Shown piece by piece: positions 22,100 through 28,212 of a DNA stretch of 28,212 nt. Source of the DNA: Bacillota bacterium (GTDB lineage Bacteria; Bacillota; Clostridia; Christensenellales; Aristaeellaceae). Under the pieces are notes generated by a model. The model did no database searches, was not told where the DNA came from, and was given only the letters and a program-made list of their open reading frames with translations. Position numbers and translations under genes: made by a program. The stretch's first letter is position 1; every line of letters begins with the position of its first letter. The DNA is taken from assembly GCA_023402355.1 (NCBI GenBank), contig JAEXCG010000009.1, forward strand, positions 1-28,212. The letters are read 5' to 3'.

Positions 22100-22470
22100 A
22101 GCCGCTCCTTCTGCTGCTTCGCCCAGGTCAGCAGCTCGTCCACGTCCTCGTCGGTGATCTGCTTTCCGCCGTACAGGGTGCTGACCAGGTTCGTCAGCGA
22201 GCTTTCGTGGTACTGCTCGATGAAGCAGCCCGTCTCAAAGCGCAGGTACTCCTCCTTGCCCACCAGCGGGGCGTAGGTGCGCTCCTTGCCCTTCTTTTCC
22301 GTCTGCAAAAAGCCGTGCTCCACCAGCCGCCCCAGCAGCGTGATGACCGTCTGCACGCGCCACTGTCTGGCCCCGGAGAGCTGCTCCAGCACCCGGCCCG
22401 CGGTGATGGGCGGCTCCAGCGCCCACACCGCCTTCATCACGTCGAACTCCGCATCCGGCAGCCTGCGCAT
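22096..22470 (-). CDS. blaI: BlaI/MecI/CopY-family transcriptional repressor
   Basis: 124 aa, the family length. It has a winged helix (ITAGRVLEQLSGARQWRVQTVITLLGRLVEHGFLQ, in the N-terminal half) and a C-terminal dimer region (ITDEDVDELLTWAKQQ). The start LPDAEFDVMKAVW is typical. It should bind as a dimer to AGAC-N4-GTCT type boxes; one such box lies over its own start point (22498-22509) and three lie at the promoter of the S41 gene. The ATG follows AAGGGG at 9 nt. It is coupled to the M56 gene. No beta-lactamase is present in the window. Confidence 0.94.
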   Translation of the reverse strand: MRRLPDAEFDVMKAVWALEPPITAGRVLEQLSGARQWRVQTVITLLGRLVEHGFLQTEKKGKERTYAPLVGKEEYLRFETGCFIEQYHESSLTNLVSTLYGGKQITDEDVDELLTWAKQQKERL

Positions 22471-22497
22471 GCCGCATCGCCCCTTTTTTCGTGTTTA

Positions 22498-22545
22498 AGA
22501 CATCCGTCTGTTCCCTATTGTGCGCCGCGGGCGCCGCTTTGTCAA
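22498..22545 (-). promoter_or_regulatory. blaI promoter with BlaI-type operator
   Basis: TTGACA (22545-22540), 17-bp spacer, CACAAT (22522-22517). A perfect 12-bp dyad AGACGGATGTCT (22509-22498) begins 7 nt after the -10, over the start point, as expected for autorepression. Confidence 0.8.
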
Positions 22546-22555
22546 GCGCCCCGCC

Positions 22556-23272
22556 TCATGCGGCGCTCAGGCCCGCAAGCTGTCCCCGCTCGTCGTAGCG
22601 CACGCGCACCGTGAGCCCGCCCGGCTCGCGCGGGGAATAGGTGAACACGCCGTCCGGCTCCTCGTCTATGAACCTGCCGACGCGCTCCCCCTCGTAATAG
22701 AGGACGCCCTCGTTTCCGTTCCGCGCCTCGTAGCGCAGGCCGTAATCCGCGTAGCGCTCAAAGCGCTGCGACAGCGTGAGCCCGCCCGCCGCGCCGGAGC
22801 CGCCTTCCGCCACGCACGTCACGGCGGCCTCCTCCGGGCGGGCGTCCTCCGCCGTCTCCGCCGCCGTGCAGCCGGCCAGCGGCGGAGCAAGCAGCGCGTT
22901 CAGGTCGCGCCGGGCGAACTCCGCCTCGCTGTACGGGACGATCGCGGTCAGCTCCCCGAAATAGTCCACGCTCCCGTCTTCGTTTTGCAGGACGCTGCGG
23001 ACCGCGCGCACGTCCACCGTGCCCTCGGCGTCCACGTACTCATAGTGGACGGAAAAGGCGCCTTCCTCGATTTCATAGCCGTCGAAGAAGTATCGGACGC
23101 GCTCCCCTTCGTAATACAGGCGGCCCGCCTCGCTCGTGAGGCCAAACGGCGCGTACTGGGAGAGCTGCGCGCGCTCCGGCGCAGCGGGCTTTGCCTGCGG
23201 CTCCGCGGCCAGCGCAGGCAGGCGAATCAGCAGCGCTAAGAGCGCCGCCGCCAGGATGTATCTCCGTTTCAT
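22556..23272 (-). CDS. Secreted protein resembling a detached M56/BlaR1 ectodomain
   Basis: 238 aa. A signal peptide (MKRRYILAAALLALLIRLPALAA, cleavage near residue 23) leads to an exported protein with no further membrane helix. Two related segments, residues 40-64 and 174-203, share YA-(F/Y)GL...LYYEGERV; between them are DAEGTVDVRAVR and DYFGEL blocks. I remember very similar blocks in the extracellular C-terminal parts of clostridial M56 peptidases, so this may be a sensor or ligand domain encoded apart from the short M56 protein nearby. The start is ATG 23272 (GGAGGGG at 8 nt), overlapping the S41 stop (ATGA). No terminator separates it from blaI. The homology is from memory. Confidence 0.8.
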   Translation of the reverse strand: MKRRYILAAALLALLIRLPALAAEPQAKPAAPERAQLSQYAPFGLTSEAGRLYYEGERVRYFFDGYEIEEGAFSVHYEYVDAEGTVDVRAVRSVLQNEDGSVDYFGELTAIVPYSEAEFARRDLNALLAPPLAGCTAAETAEDARPEEAAVTCVAEGGSGAAGGLTLSQRFERYADYGLRYEARNGNEGVLYYEGERVGRFIDEEPDGVFTYSPREPGGLTVRVRYDERGQLAGLSAA

Positions 23273-24858
23273 TTGGACACCCCTCCCCGCAGGTCGTAGC
23301 GGTCGATAAACTTTACGACCCGCTCCAGGATCTCGTCGCTGCCGTCCGGGTTCACCCACAGGTCCGGCGCAAAGCCGCGCCCCTCGATGTCGTTCAGGTC
23401 CGGCGGCAGGAAGAGCGTGTCGCCGCAGTACACCGCAAGGCCGCTGCGCGGCAGGGATACGGTGCGGTTGTTGGCCACCGTGTACATGCCGCAGGTGCTC
23501 GTGCCCACGAAGATCACGTTCTCCATGCGGCTGAGCAGGTTCACGAACGTCTCGCCGGAGGAGGCCACCCCCTGATCGATGAGCACGAAGACCAGCGTGT
23601 CGTTTGGGATGCGCTCCACGACCGGCTCGTACTCCACCGGCGTCCAGCCCTCGAGCGCGCCCATCTCAAGGCGCAGCAGCGAACCAAAGCCCGTCCGCAG
23701 GCAGTCTCGCAGCGCCTCCTCGTCCCGCAGGTCGCAGCCCTCCACCAGCCCCAGCAGGCGAAGGAGGGTGCTCGTGCGCGTGTCCAGCGTGCTGGAAAAC
23801 ACGTGGTTCCAGGGCTGATAGGAAAGGCGCGTGAAGCTGCGCACCCAGTTTGAGGGGTACTCGTCGCTGCCGCCGCTGTTGCCGCGCAGGTCCAGGATGA
23901 GCACGTCCTCGCGCGAGAGGGAGAGCGCGTCCTGCGTGAAGCGCGAAAGCTCTTCCTTTTCCGCGTCGCTCTCGGGGTACATGCTGCGGTTTTCCAGGAC
24001 CGTGAGCCCGTCCCGCTCGTAGCGGTTATAGGCGGGCCAGCCCATGTAGGAGCGATAGTTGAGCGAAAGCGCCGCGTCCATCGTCCGTTCCTCCCCGCCG
24101 GACGCGAGCGTCAGGGGGACGTGCAGCTCCTTTTCCAGCGCCTCCGCCTCGCCCGTGTTCATACCCAGCGCGTAGCAGAGCCGGCCGTCCGGGTCGAGCG
24201 TCGGGCGCAGCATCGCCTCCGGCGCGCCCCCGTTCGCCGAGGCGAGCCTCCAGGCGCGCCCGTCCAGCTCCGTCACGTAGCCCTCGCCCTCCCTTTGAAA
24301 GAACAGCTCGTCGTTTGAATAGTAGACCGTCTCGGAGACGAAGGAGGAAAAGTTCGTATCCCCCAGCGAGAAGTGGCAGTCGCGCAGGACGGGCCGCAGG
24401 CGCGCCGTGAGCAGCGCCTCAAAGTCCTCGGGCGCGACGCCGCCCTCGCAGGCGCGGATGTCCGCCTCCACCTGCGCGCGCACCGGAAGGAACGTCTCGT
24501 CGCCCCCCAGGTGCTGATAGCCCGCGTACCCGCAGCGCAGAAAGTCAAAGAGGAAGGCCGCGTCCTCGAGCGCCTCGTCCGGCGTCACCGCCCGCCGCGC
24601 GGCCTCGCCCGCGAGGGCCGTGTTCTTTGAAAGCGCGGCGGCGATGCGTTCGTCCGCCTCGCCCGCCGCATCCGGCGTCAGGCGCCCGCCCACCAGCGAG
24701 AGCTTTTCCGCGTCTACGGGCGCAAAGAAGGGGGCGCGCGCCGCCTCGATGCGCGCGGCGAGCTCCGGCGGCAGCTCCGGCGGCAGCTCCGCCTGCACGC
24801 TCCCCGCAAGGACGCACAGGGCGAGCGCGAGGCAGAAGAGGGCAATCCAGCGTTTCAT
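23269..24858 (-). CDS. Secreted S41-family (C-terminal processing) peptidase-like protein
   Basis: 529 aa. A signal peptide (MKRWIALFCLALALCVLAGSVQA) is followed by an ELPP repeat and an N-terminal helical region. The S41 core is in the C-terminal half: ILDLRGNSGGSDEYP (about residues 320-335), VLIDQGVASSGETFVNLL with the likely catalytic serine (about 430), VGTSTCGMYTVAN and PDLNDIEGRGFAPDLWV. No PDZ domain is evident. It probably cleaves or binds envelope proteins or peptides. The start is ATG 24858 with GGGAGG 8-9 nt upstream; a TTG at 24876 overlaps the SD. Three BlaI-type boxes surround its promoter, so I infer BlaI control. It is the first gene of the locus ending with the M56 gene. Confidence 0.9.
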   Translation of the reverse strand: MKRWIALFCLALALCVLAGSVQAELPPELPPELAARIEAARAPFFAPVDAEKLSLVGGRLTPDAAGEADERIAAALSKNTALAGEAARRAVTPDEALEDAAFLFDFLRCGYAGYQHLGGDETFLPVRAQVEADIRACEGGVAPEDFEALLTARLRPVLRDCHFSLGDTNFSSFVSETVYYSNDELFFQREGEGYVTELDGRAWRLASANGGAPEAMLRPTLDPDGRLCYALGMNTGEAEALEKELHVPLTLASGGEERTMDAALSLNYRSYMGWPAYNRYERDGLTVLENRSMYPESDAEKEELSRFTQDALSLSREDVLILDLRGNSGGSDEYPSNWVRSFTRLSYQPWNHVFSSTLDTRTSTLLRLLGLVEGCDLRDEEALRDCLRTGFGSLLRLEMGALEGWTPVEYEPVVERIPNDTLVFVLIDQGVASSGETFVNLLSRMENVIFVGTSTCGMYTVANNRTVSLPRSGLAVYCGDTLFLPPDLNDIEGRGFAPDLWVNPDGSDEILERVVKFIDRYDLRGGVSK

Positions 24859-24883
24859 ACAAAAATCCTCCCGCAATCATTTT

Positions 24884-24951
24884 AGACGTTTGTCTGTTTA
24901 TATACTACATCCGTCTAAAATGGTTGTCAAGAGGGTTTTATACATTTGTCT
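24884..24951 (-). promoter_or_regulatory. S41 gene promoter with three BlaI-type boxes
   Basis: TTGACA (24930-24925), 17-bp spacer, TAGTAT (24907-24902). Boxes on the minus strand: AGACAAATGTAT (24951-24940), AGACGGATGTAG (24916-24905, between -35 and -10) and AGACAAACGTCT (24895-24884, near the start point). They match the box at blaI in AGAC-N2-A-Y-GT. The upstream box reaches the end of the aldolase gene. Confidence 0.8.
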
Positions 24952-24954
24952 AAT

Positions 24955-25863
24955 TTATTCTTCCGTTTCCGTCAGGTACTCGTCCAGCAGCGCGTCGAGT
25001 CGCGAACGCTCCGCCGCGAGCAGCGGGCGCAGGGGCGCGCGGCAGGCGTCGCATTCGATGACGCCCATGCGGCGCAGCATGTACTTGATCGCCGGAATCT
25101 CCGGGATGTCCCGCATGCGGCGCGCCGTATCGACGATGCGCGCCTCGATAGCCCGTGCGCGCGCGGCGTCGCCCCGGACGATCGCCTCGTACAGCCGCAC
25201 GTGCCGCCGCGCGAACACCGCGCTCGGCCCGGACACCCAGCCGTCGCCGCCCAGGGTCATGCAGCACATCGCCATCGCGTCGCTGCCCACGAGCACGGAG
25301 GCGCGGCGGGAAGAGCAGGCGTTCACGTAGTCAAAGAGGCGCTCCATGTCGGTGTTGCTGTACTTGACGCCCAGCAGATTTTCGTGTTCCGCCATCAGCT
25401 CGCCCAGCAGCTCCGCGCTCAGGTCGTTGCCCGTGCGCGAGGGGATGTTGTAGGCGTAGACGGGCAGGCCGCGCACATCGCTTAGGATGTCCGCGTAGTA
25501 ACGGCGCATGGCCTCCTTGTCCACAGGGAAGAACACGGGGGTCATCAGCCCCGCGCCGTCCGCGCCCAGCTCCCCCGTAAAGCGCACGTGCGCGTAGCTC
25601 TCCGCCACGGTCGCCGCGCCGCACTGGACGTAGAGCACCGCGCGCCCGGCGTTCTCCTCGTGGATGGCGCGGGCGATTTCCTCGCGTTCCCGCTGCGAGA
25701 GGGACAGGCTCTCGCCGTTGGTGCCGTTCGGGTACAGGCAGTGAATGCCGCTTTCGACCAGGTGGCGCGTCAGCCGCCTGACCCCTTCGCCGTCCACGGC
25801 GCCGTCGCCCCGCATCGGGGTGATCGAGGCGCACACGACGCCGTACAGCTTTTTACATTCCAT
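24955..25863 (-). CDS. Dihydrodipicolinate synthase / N-acetylneuraminate lyase family aldolase
   Basis: 302 aa, the size of the class I pyruvate aldolases. The phosphate/carboxylate loop is GTNGE (about residues 45-49) in place of the GTTGE of classic DapA. The catalytic tyrosine is in YNIPSRTG (Tyr about 138) and the Schiff-base lysine in GVKYSNTD (Lys about 167). GSDAMAMCCMTLGGDGWVSG is the GxxxG region. With a sialidase-like protein and a sugar permease directly upstream, a role in sialic acid or other 2-keto-3-deoxy sugar breakdown is more likely than lysine synthesis; the exact substrate is not decided. The ATG lies 15 nt after the preceding stop, with GGAG about 10 nt upstream. Confidence 0.9.
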   Translation of the reverse strand: MECKKLYGVVCASITPMRGDGAVDGEGVRRLTRHLVESGIHCLYPNGTNGESLSLSQREREEIARAIHEENAGRAVLYVQCGAATVAESYAHVRFTGELGADGAGLMTPVFFPVDKEAMRRYYADILSDVRGLPVYAYNIPSRTGNDLSAELLGELMAEHENLLGVKYSNTDMERLFDYVNACSSRRASVLVGSDAMAMCCMTLGGDGWVSGPSAVFARRHVRLYEAIVRGDAARARAIEARIVDTARRMRDIPEIPAIKYMLRRMGVIECDACRAPLRPLLAAERSRLDALLDEYLTETEE

Positions 25864-25878
25864 AAATCTACTTCTCCA

Positions 25879-27279
25879 TCACAAATACTGTCGGTAGTTT
25901 TCAATGCGGAAAAACGATTGGTAGTTCGCGTCGTGATAGTTGTACGAGCGCCCGAAGGCGACGCGCACCAGCAGCAGGATGTCCTCGCCGTCGAACATCC
26001 AGTCCGGGTATTGGAAGCCCACGTGCCCGGCGTCTGCGTCTCGATAGTCCAGGAACCTGTGCGTGACGCGCCAGGTGTAAAAATCCTCCGACACGGCCAT
26101 GGAAAGGACGGTGCGGCCCGGCTTGTCCGGCGCCTGCTCGGTGCCGATCATGATGTACTTCTTCGTCGCCGGGTCCCTGTAAAGCTGGAACTTCGAGTTG
26201 CTGCCCAACGGGCAGTCCACGACCCGGTCCAGCGTGAGCGGCGCCTCCGGGTCCCCGTTGTCCCCGCGCAGCACGACCGCCTTGCCGTAGGCGGGATCGC
26301 AGTTGGGGTGGTCGATGCGCAGGTAATTGCTGATGACGCCCTCCGGGGAGACGACCGCGTTTCCTTCGATGCAGCCCGGCGAGCGCCCCCTCGGCGCGTT
26401 CGGCCAGGCGGGGTCATACCTCGTGAACGGCGTAAACGTCCAGTTGGCGGCGTCCAGCAGGTCGGCCTCCGCGTCGATCGAAAGCAGGCCGTTCGCGTGC
26501 TGCTGATGCCGCCAGCAGCCGTAGTCGATGGCGGTGTACAGCCGGCCCCTGAACTCGATGACCGGCATCGGGCCCTTGTGGGGCCCCATCTCGAACGGGC
26601 CGCAGCCGCTGATGATGTGCGTGGGCGTCGTCCAGGTCTCCCCCTCGTCGTCCGAGCGGCCGATCAGCATGTCGCCGTAATCCTGCGAGCCGGAGAAGAG
26701 GTAGAGGCTTCCCCGGTGCACGAAGAGCTTGGGCCAGAAGCTGGGGTAAATGTCCGTCACGTAGCGCCAGCTTTTGCCGCCGTCCCGCGATTTGAACAGC
26801 AGCGTCAGCTTGCTGTTGCCGTACTTGCCGGAAAACACGTCCATCGCCGTCATCAGCGCGCCCGAGGGCAGCTTCACGATCGTCGGCGAGCAGAGGCTGT
26901 GCCCGGAAAAGGCGTAGGTCGTATCCTCCGGGTGCAGGTAGTTGACGATCGTGCCCGGCGCGTAGCCCGTGCGCACCAGGCGCAGGCCGCTTTCCCCCGT
27001 GCCGTCCGCGCGCACGACCTTGAACTCGTAGTCCTGCTCGTCCGTGAGCCCCTCAACGCGCGCCGTGTCCCCGCGCAGCGGCAGCGTCTTCCACTCCGCA
27101 AGCGAGCGGTACACCCGGTAGCGAACCTCGTGCGCGCCCTGCGGCTGCCCATTGTCAAACCATTGAAAGTCAAACCCGCCCGCAAAGGGGGCGATGCGGC
27201 ACACGAAGGGGAGGCTGCGAACCTCCATGTCGCACAGCCGCGTAAAGGGCCGGTAATGCCAGCCCGTGTTTCCGCGCAT
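25879..27279 (-). CDS. BNR-repeat sialidase-superfamily protein, apparently cytoplasmic
   Basis: 466 aa. The N-terminal part (about residues 20-105) looks like a fibronectin-III/Ig-type domain (VRYRVYRSL, YEFKVVRADG). A beta-propeller follows with Asp boxes SRDGGKSW (about 164-171) and SDDEGETW (about 209-216), the marks of sialidases and related glycan-binding or glycan-cleaving propellers. No signal peptide is seen (MRGNTGWHYRPFTR), so the protein probably acts on imported oligosaccharides, or is not a hydrolase. The full arginine triad and Tyr/Glu pair cannot be placed with certainty. The ATG has GGAGGTG; it lies 15 nt after the permease gene and 15 nt before the aldolase gene. Confidence 0.85.
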   Translation of the reverse strand: MRGNTGWHYRPFTRLCDMEVRSLPFVCRIAPFAGGFDFQWFDNGQPQGAHEVRYRVYRSLAEWKTLPLRGDTARVEGLTDEQDYEFKVVRADGTGESGLRLVRTGYAPGTIVNYLHPEDTTYAFSGHSLCSPTIVKLPSGALMTAMDVFSGKYGNSKLTLLFKSRDGGKSWRYVTDIYPSFWPKLFVHRGSLYLFSGSQDYGDMLIGRSDDEGETWTTPTHIISGCGPFEMGPHKGPMPVIEFRGRLYTAIDYGCWRHQQHANGLLSIDAEADLLDAANWTFTPFTRYDPAWPNAPRGRSPGCIEGNAVVSPEGVISNYLRIDHPNCDPAYGKAVVLRGDNGDPEAPLTLDRVVDCPLGSNSKFQLYRDPATKKYIMIGTEQAPDKPGRTVLSMAVSEDFYTWRVTHRFLDYRDADAGHVGFQYPDWMFDGEDILLLVRVAFGRSYNYHDANYQSFFRIENYRQYL

Positions 27280-27294
27280 AAGCGCACCTCCAAA

Positions 27295-28206
27295 TCAGCC
27301 TTTGATCGCGCCGACCATGACGCCCTTGATAAAGTACTTCTGCACAAACGGGTACAGGCACATCACCGGCAGGGTGGAAACGATGATGACCGCGTAGCGC
27401 ATCGACTCCACCAGCAGGGTCTGCGCGTCCGCGTCGCTGGAGCCGTAGGACGCTTCCGCCCCCATCTCGAACGTCAGCGTCGAGGTGGAAAGGATGTTGC
27501 GCAGCACGTTTTGCAGCGGCATCTGCTCGTCGCGCAGGTACAGCATGGCGTTAAACCAGCTGTTCCACTGCCCCACCGCGTAAAACAGCACCAGAATCGC
27601 GACGATGGCGGGCGAGAGCGGCAGCACGATGCTGACGAAAAAGCGCGACATGTTGCACCCGTCGATTTCCGCGGCCTCCACCAGCGTGTCGGGGATGTTG
27701 GACTCCATGAACGTGCGGGTGATGATGACGTTGTACACGCTCACCACGCCGATGAGCACGTAGGCCGCGGGGTTTTGCACGAAGCCCAGGTTCTTGAGCA
27801 GCAGGTAGCTGGGCACCATGCCGCCGCTGAAGTACATCGTGAATGCCATGAAGAGCTGGATGCCCCGGCGGCCCGGCAGCGACCGGCGCGAGAGGGCGAA
27901 GCCCGTCAGCATCGTCACAAACGTGGCGATCGCCGTATGGAAGACCGTGTAGACGACGGTGTTCCTGTAGCCCATCCACAGCTTCTCGTAGCCGATCACC
28001 CGCTCGTAGCCCGCCAGGGTAAAGCCCTTGGGCCAGAGCGCCACCTCGCCCGCGACCACCTTCGCGGGGTCGCTGAAGGAGGCGATGACGACGAAGTAGA
28101 GCGGGTAGGCCGTCAGCACCAGCAGGATCAGCAGGACGGCCAGGATGATCGCGTCCAGCACGCGGTCGGCCCGCAGCTCCTGGCGCCTTTTCTTTTTTAC
28201 AAACAT
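27295..28206 (-). CDS. Carbohydrate ABC transporter permease (YtcP/LplC type, MalG-like)
   Basis: 303 aa with six hydrophobic segments. The EAA loop, EAAEIDGCNMSRFFVSIVLP (about residues 190-209), contacts the ATPase. The VVIASFSDPAKV, ALWPKGFTLAGYERV and YFSGGMVPSYLLLKNLGF segments are typical of the YtcP/LplC subgroup of MalG-like permeases, which import oligosaccharides together with a partner permease and a lipoprotein binding protein; those genes probably lie just right of the window. The ATG at 28206 is 6 nt from the window edge, so its SD cannot be checked. It heads the part of the operon seen here, followed by the sialidase-like and aldolase genes. Confidence 0.93.
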   Translation of the reverse strand: MFVKKKRRQELRADRVLDAIILAVLLILLVLTAYPLYFVVIASFSDPAKVVAGEVALWPKGFTLAGYERVIGYEKLWMGYRNTVVYTVFHTAIATFVTMLTGFALSRRSLPGRRGIQLFMAFTMYFSGGMVPSYLLLKNLGFVQNPAAYVLIGVVSVYNVIITRTFMESNIPDTLVEAAEIDGCNMSRFFVSIVLPLSPAIVAILVLFYAVGQWNSWFNAMLYLRDEQMPLQNVLRNILSTSTLTFEMGAEASYGSSDADAQTLLVESMRYAVIIVSTLPVMCLYPFVQKYFIKGVMVGAIKG

Positions 28207-28212
28207 AAGCCG

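Noticed and set aside
24720..24800. Tandem 12-bp repeat coding ELPP near the N-terminus of the S41 protein
   Set aside because: Only two units plus a partial one in a linker; too short to be notable.
1..28212. CRISPR array, tRNA genes, transposase or integrase
   Set aside because: No regularly spaced repeats, no cloverleaf that I could support and no recombinase-like protein were found; the only repeats are the two tandem modules, the palindromes, the 33-bp pair and the 18-bp minisatellite.

Overview
The window is GC-rich bacterial chromosome. Nearly all genes lie on the minus strand in short, tightly packed operons, with strong SD sequences, textbook sigma-A promoters (TTGACA-17-TATAAT types) and rho-independent terminators. 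The dusB-greA-lysS order, a BlaI/M56 pair, a YtcP/LplC-like sugar permease, an SdpI-family protein, a DUF6809/ribbon-helix-helix island and single-membrane proteins point to Bacillota, most likely a gut Clostridia lineage. A genus cannot be given from the sequence alone.

Layout. The left edge (1-171) holds a minus-strand rRNA-type promoter with UP element, leader hairpin and boxA, pointing out of the window; an rRNA operon probably starts just outside. Then, all minus strand: a membrane-anchored protein resembling part of a solute-binding protein (374-1090), lysS and greA behind their own promoter, dusB, a small membrane protein and an AlkZ-related protein (to 5533). A hairpin-rich gene-free stretch (5534-5922) follows, then a CNNM/CorC-type transporter whose leader contains a 32-codon ORF ending inside a terminator-like hairpin (possible attenuator). 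An Eis-type N-acetyltransferase and a three-gene ABC-2 exporter follow to 11324.

The 11.5-13.05 kb segment is different: plus strand, AT-richer, and made of two tandem copies of a module. Each copy has a promoter/operator, a 59-aa ribbon-helix-helix regulator started at TTG, a counter-transcribed gene-sized unit with its own strong promoter and terminator (a predicted ~82-nt small RNA), and the start of a DUF6809 gene. The two regulators carry different operators. The first module's DUF6809 gene is truncated; the second is followed by two DUF6809 genes. This looks like a mobile-element remnant and is the most novel part of the window. It is followed by an SdpI-family membrane protein.

From 13755 to 18059 lies a carbon-metabolism operon (DUF2461 protein, phosphohexomutase with an 18-bp minisatellite, transketolase). 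A 794-aa surface-anchored protein with Ig-like repeats and a long charged tail follows (18317-20701). From 20972 to 24858 there is a BlaI-controlled locus: S41-type peptidase, a secreted protein resembling a detached BlaR1/M56 ectodomain, BlaI, and a short M56 peptidase lacking a large sensor domain. Four BlaI-like boxes (AGAC-N4-GTCT type) sit at the two promoters. The right end (24955-28206) is a sugar-use operon: ABC permease, a cytoplasmic BNR/sialidase-like protein and a DapA/NanA-family aldolase.

No tRNA, complete rRNA, CRISPR array, transposase or integrase was found. All functional statements rest on reading the sequence and remembered families; nothing was searched.
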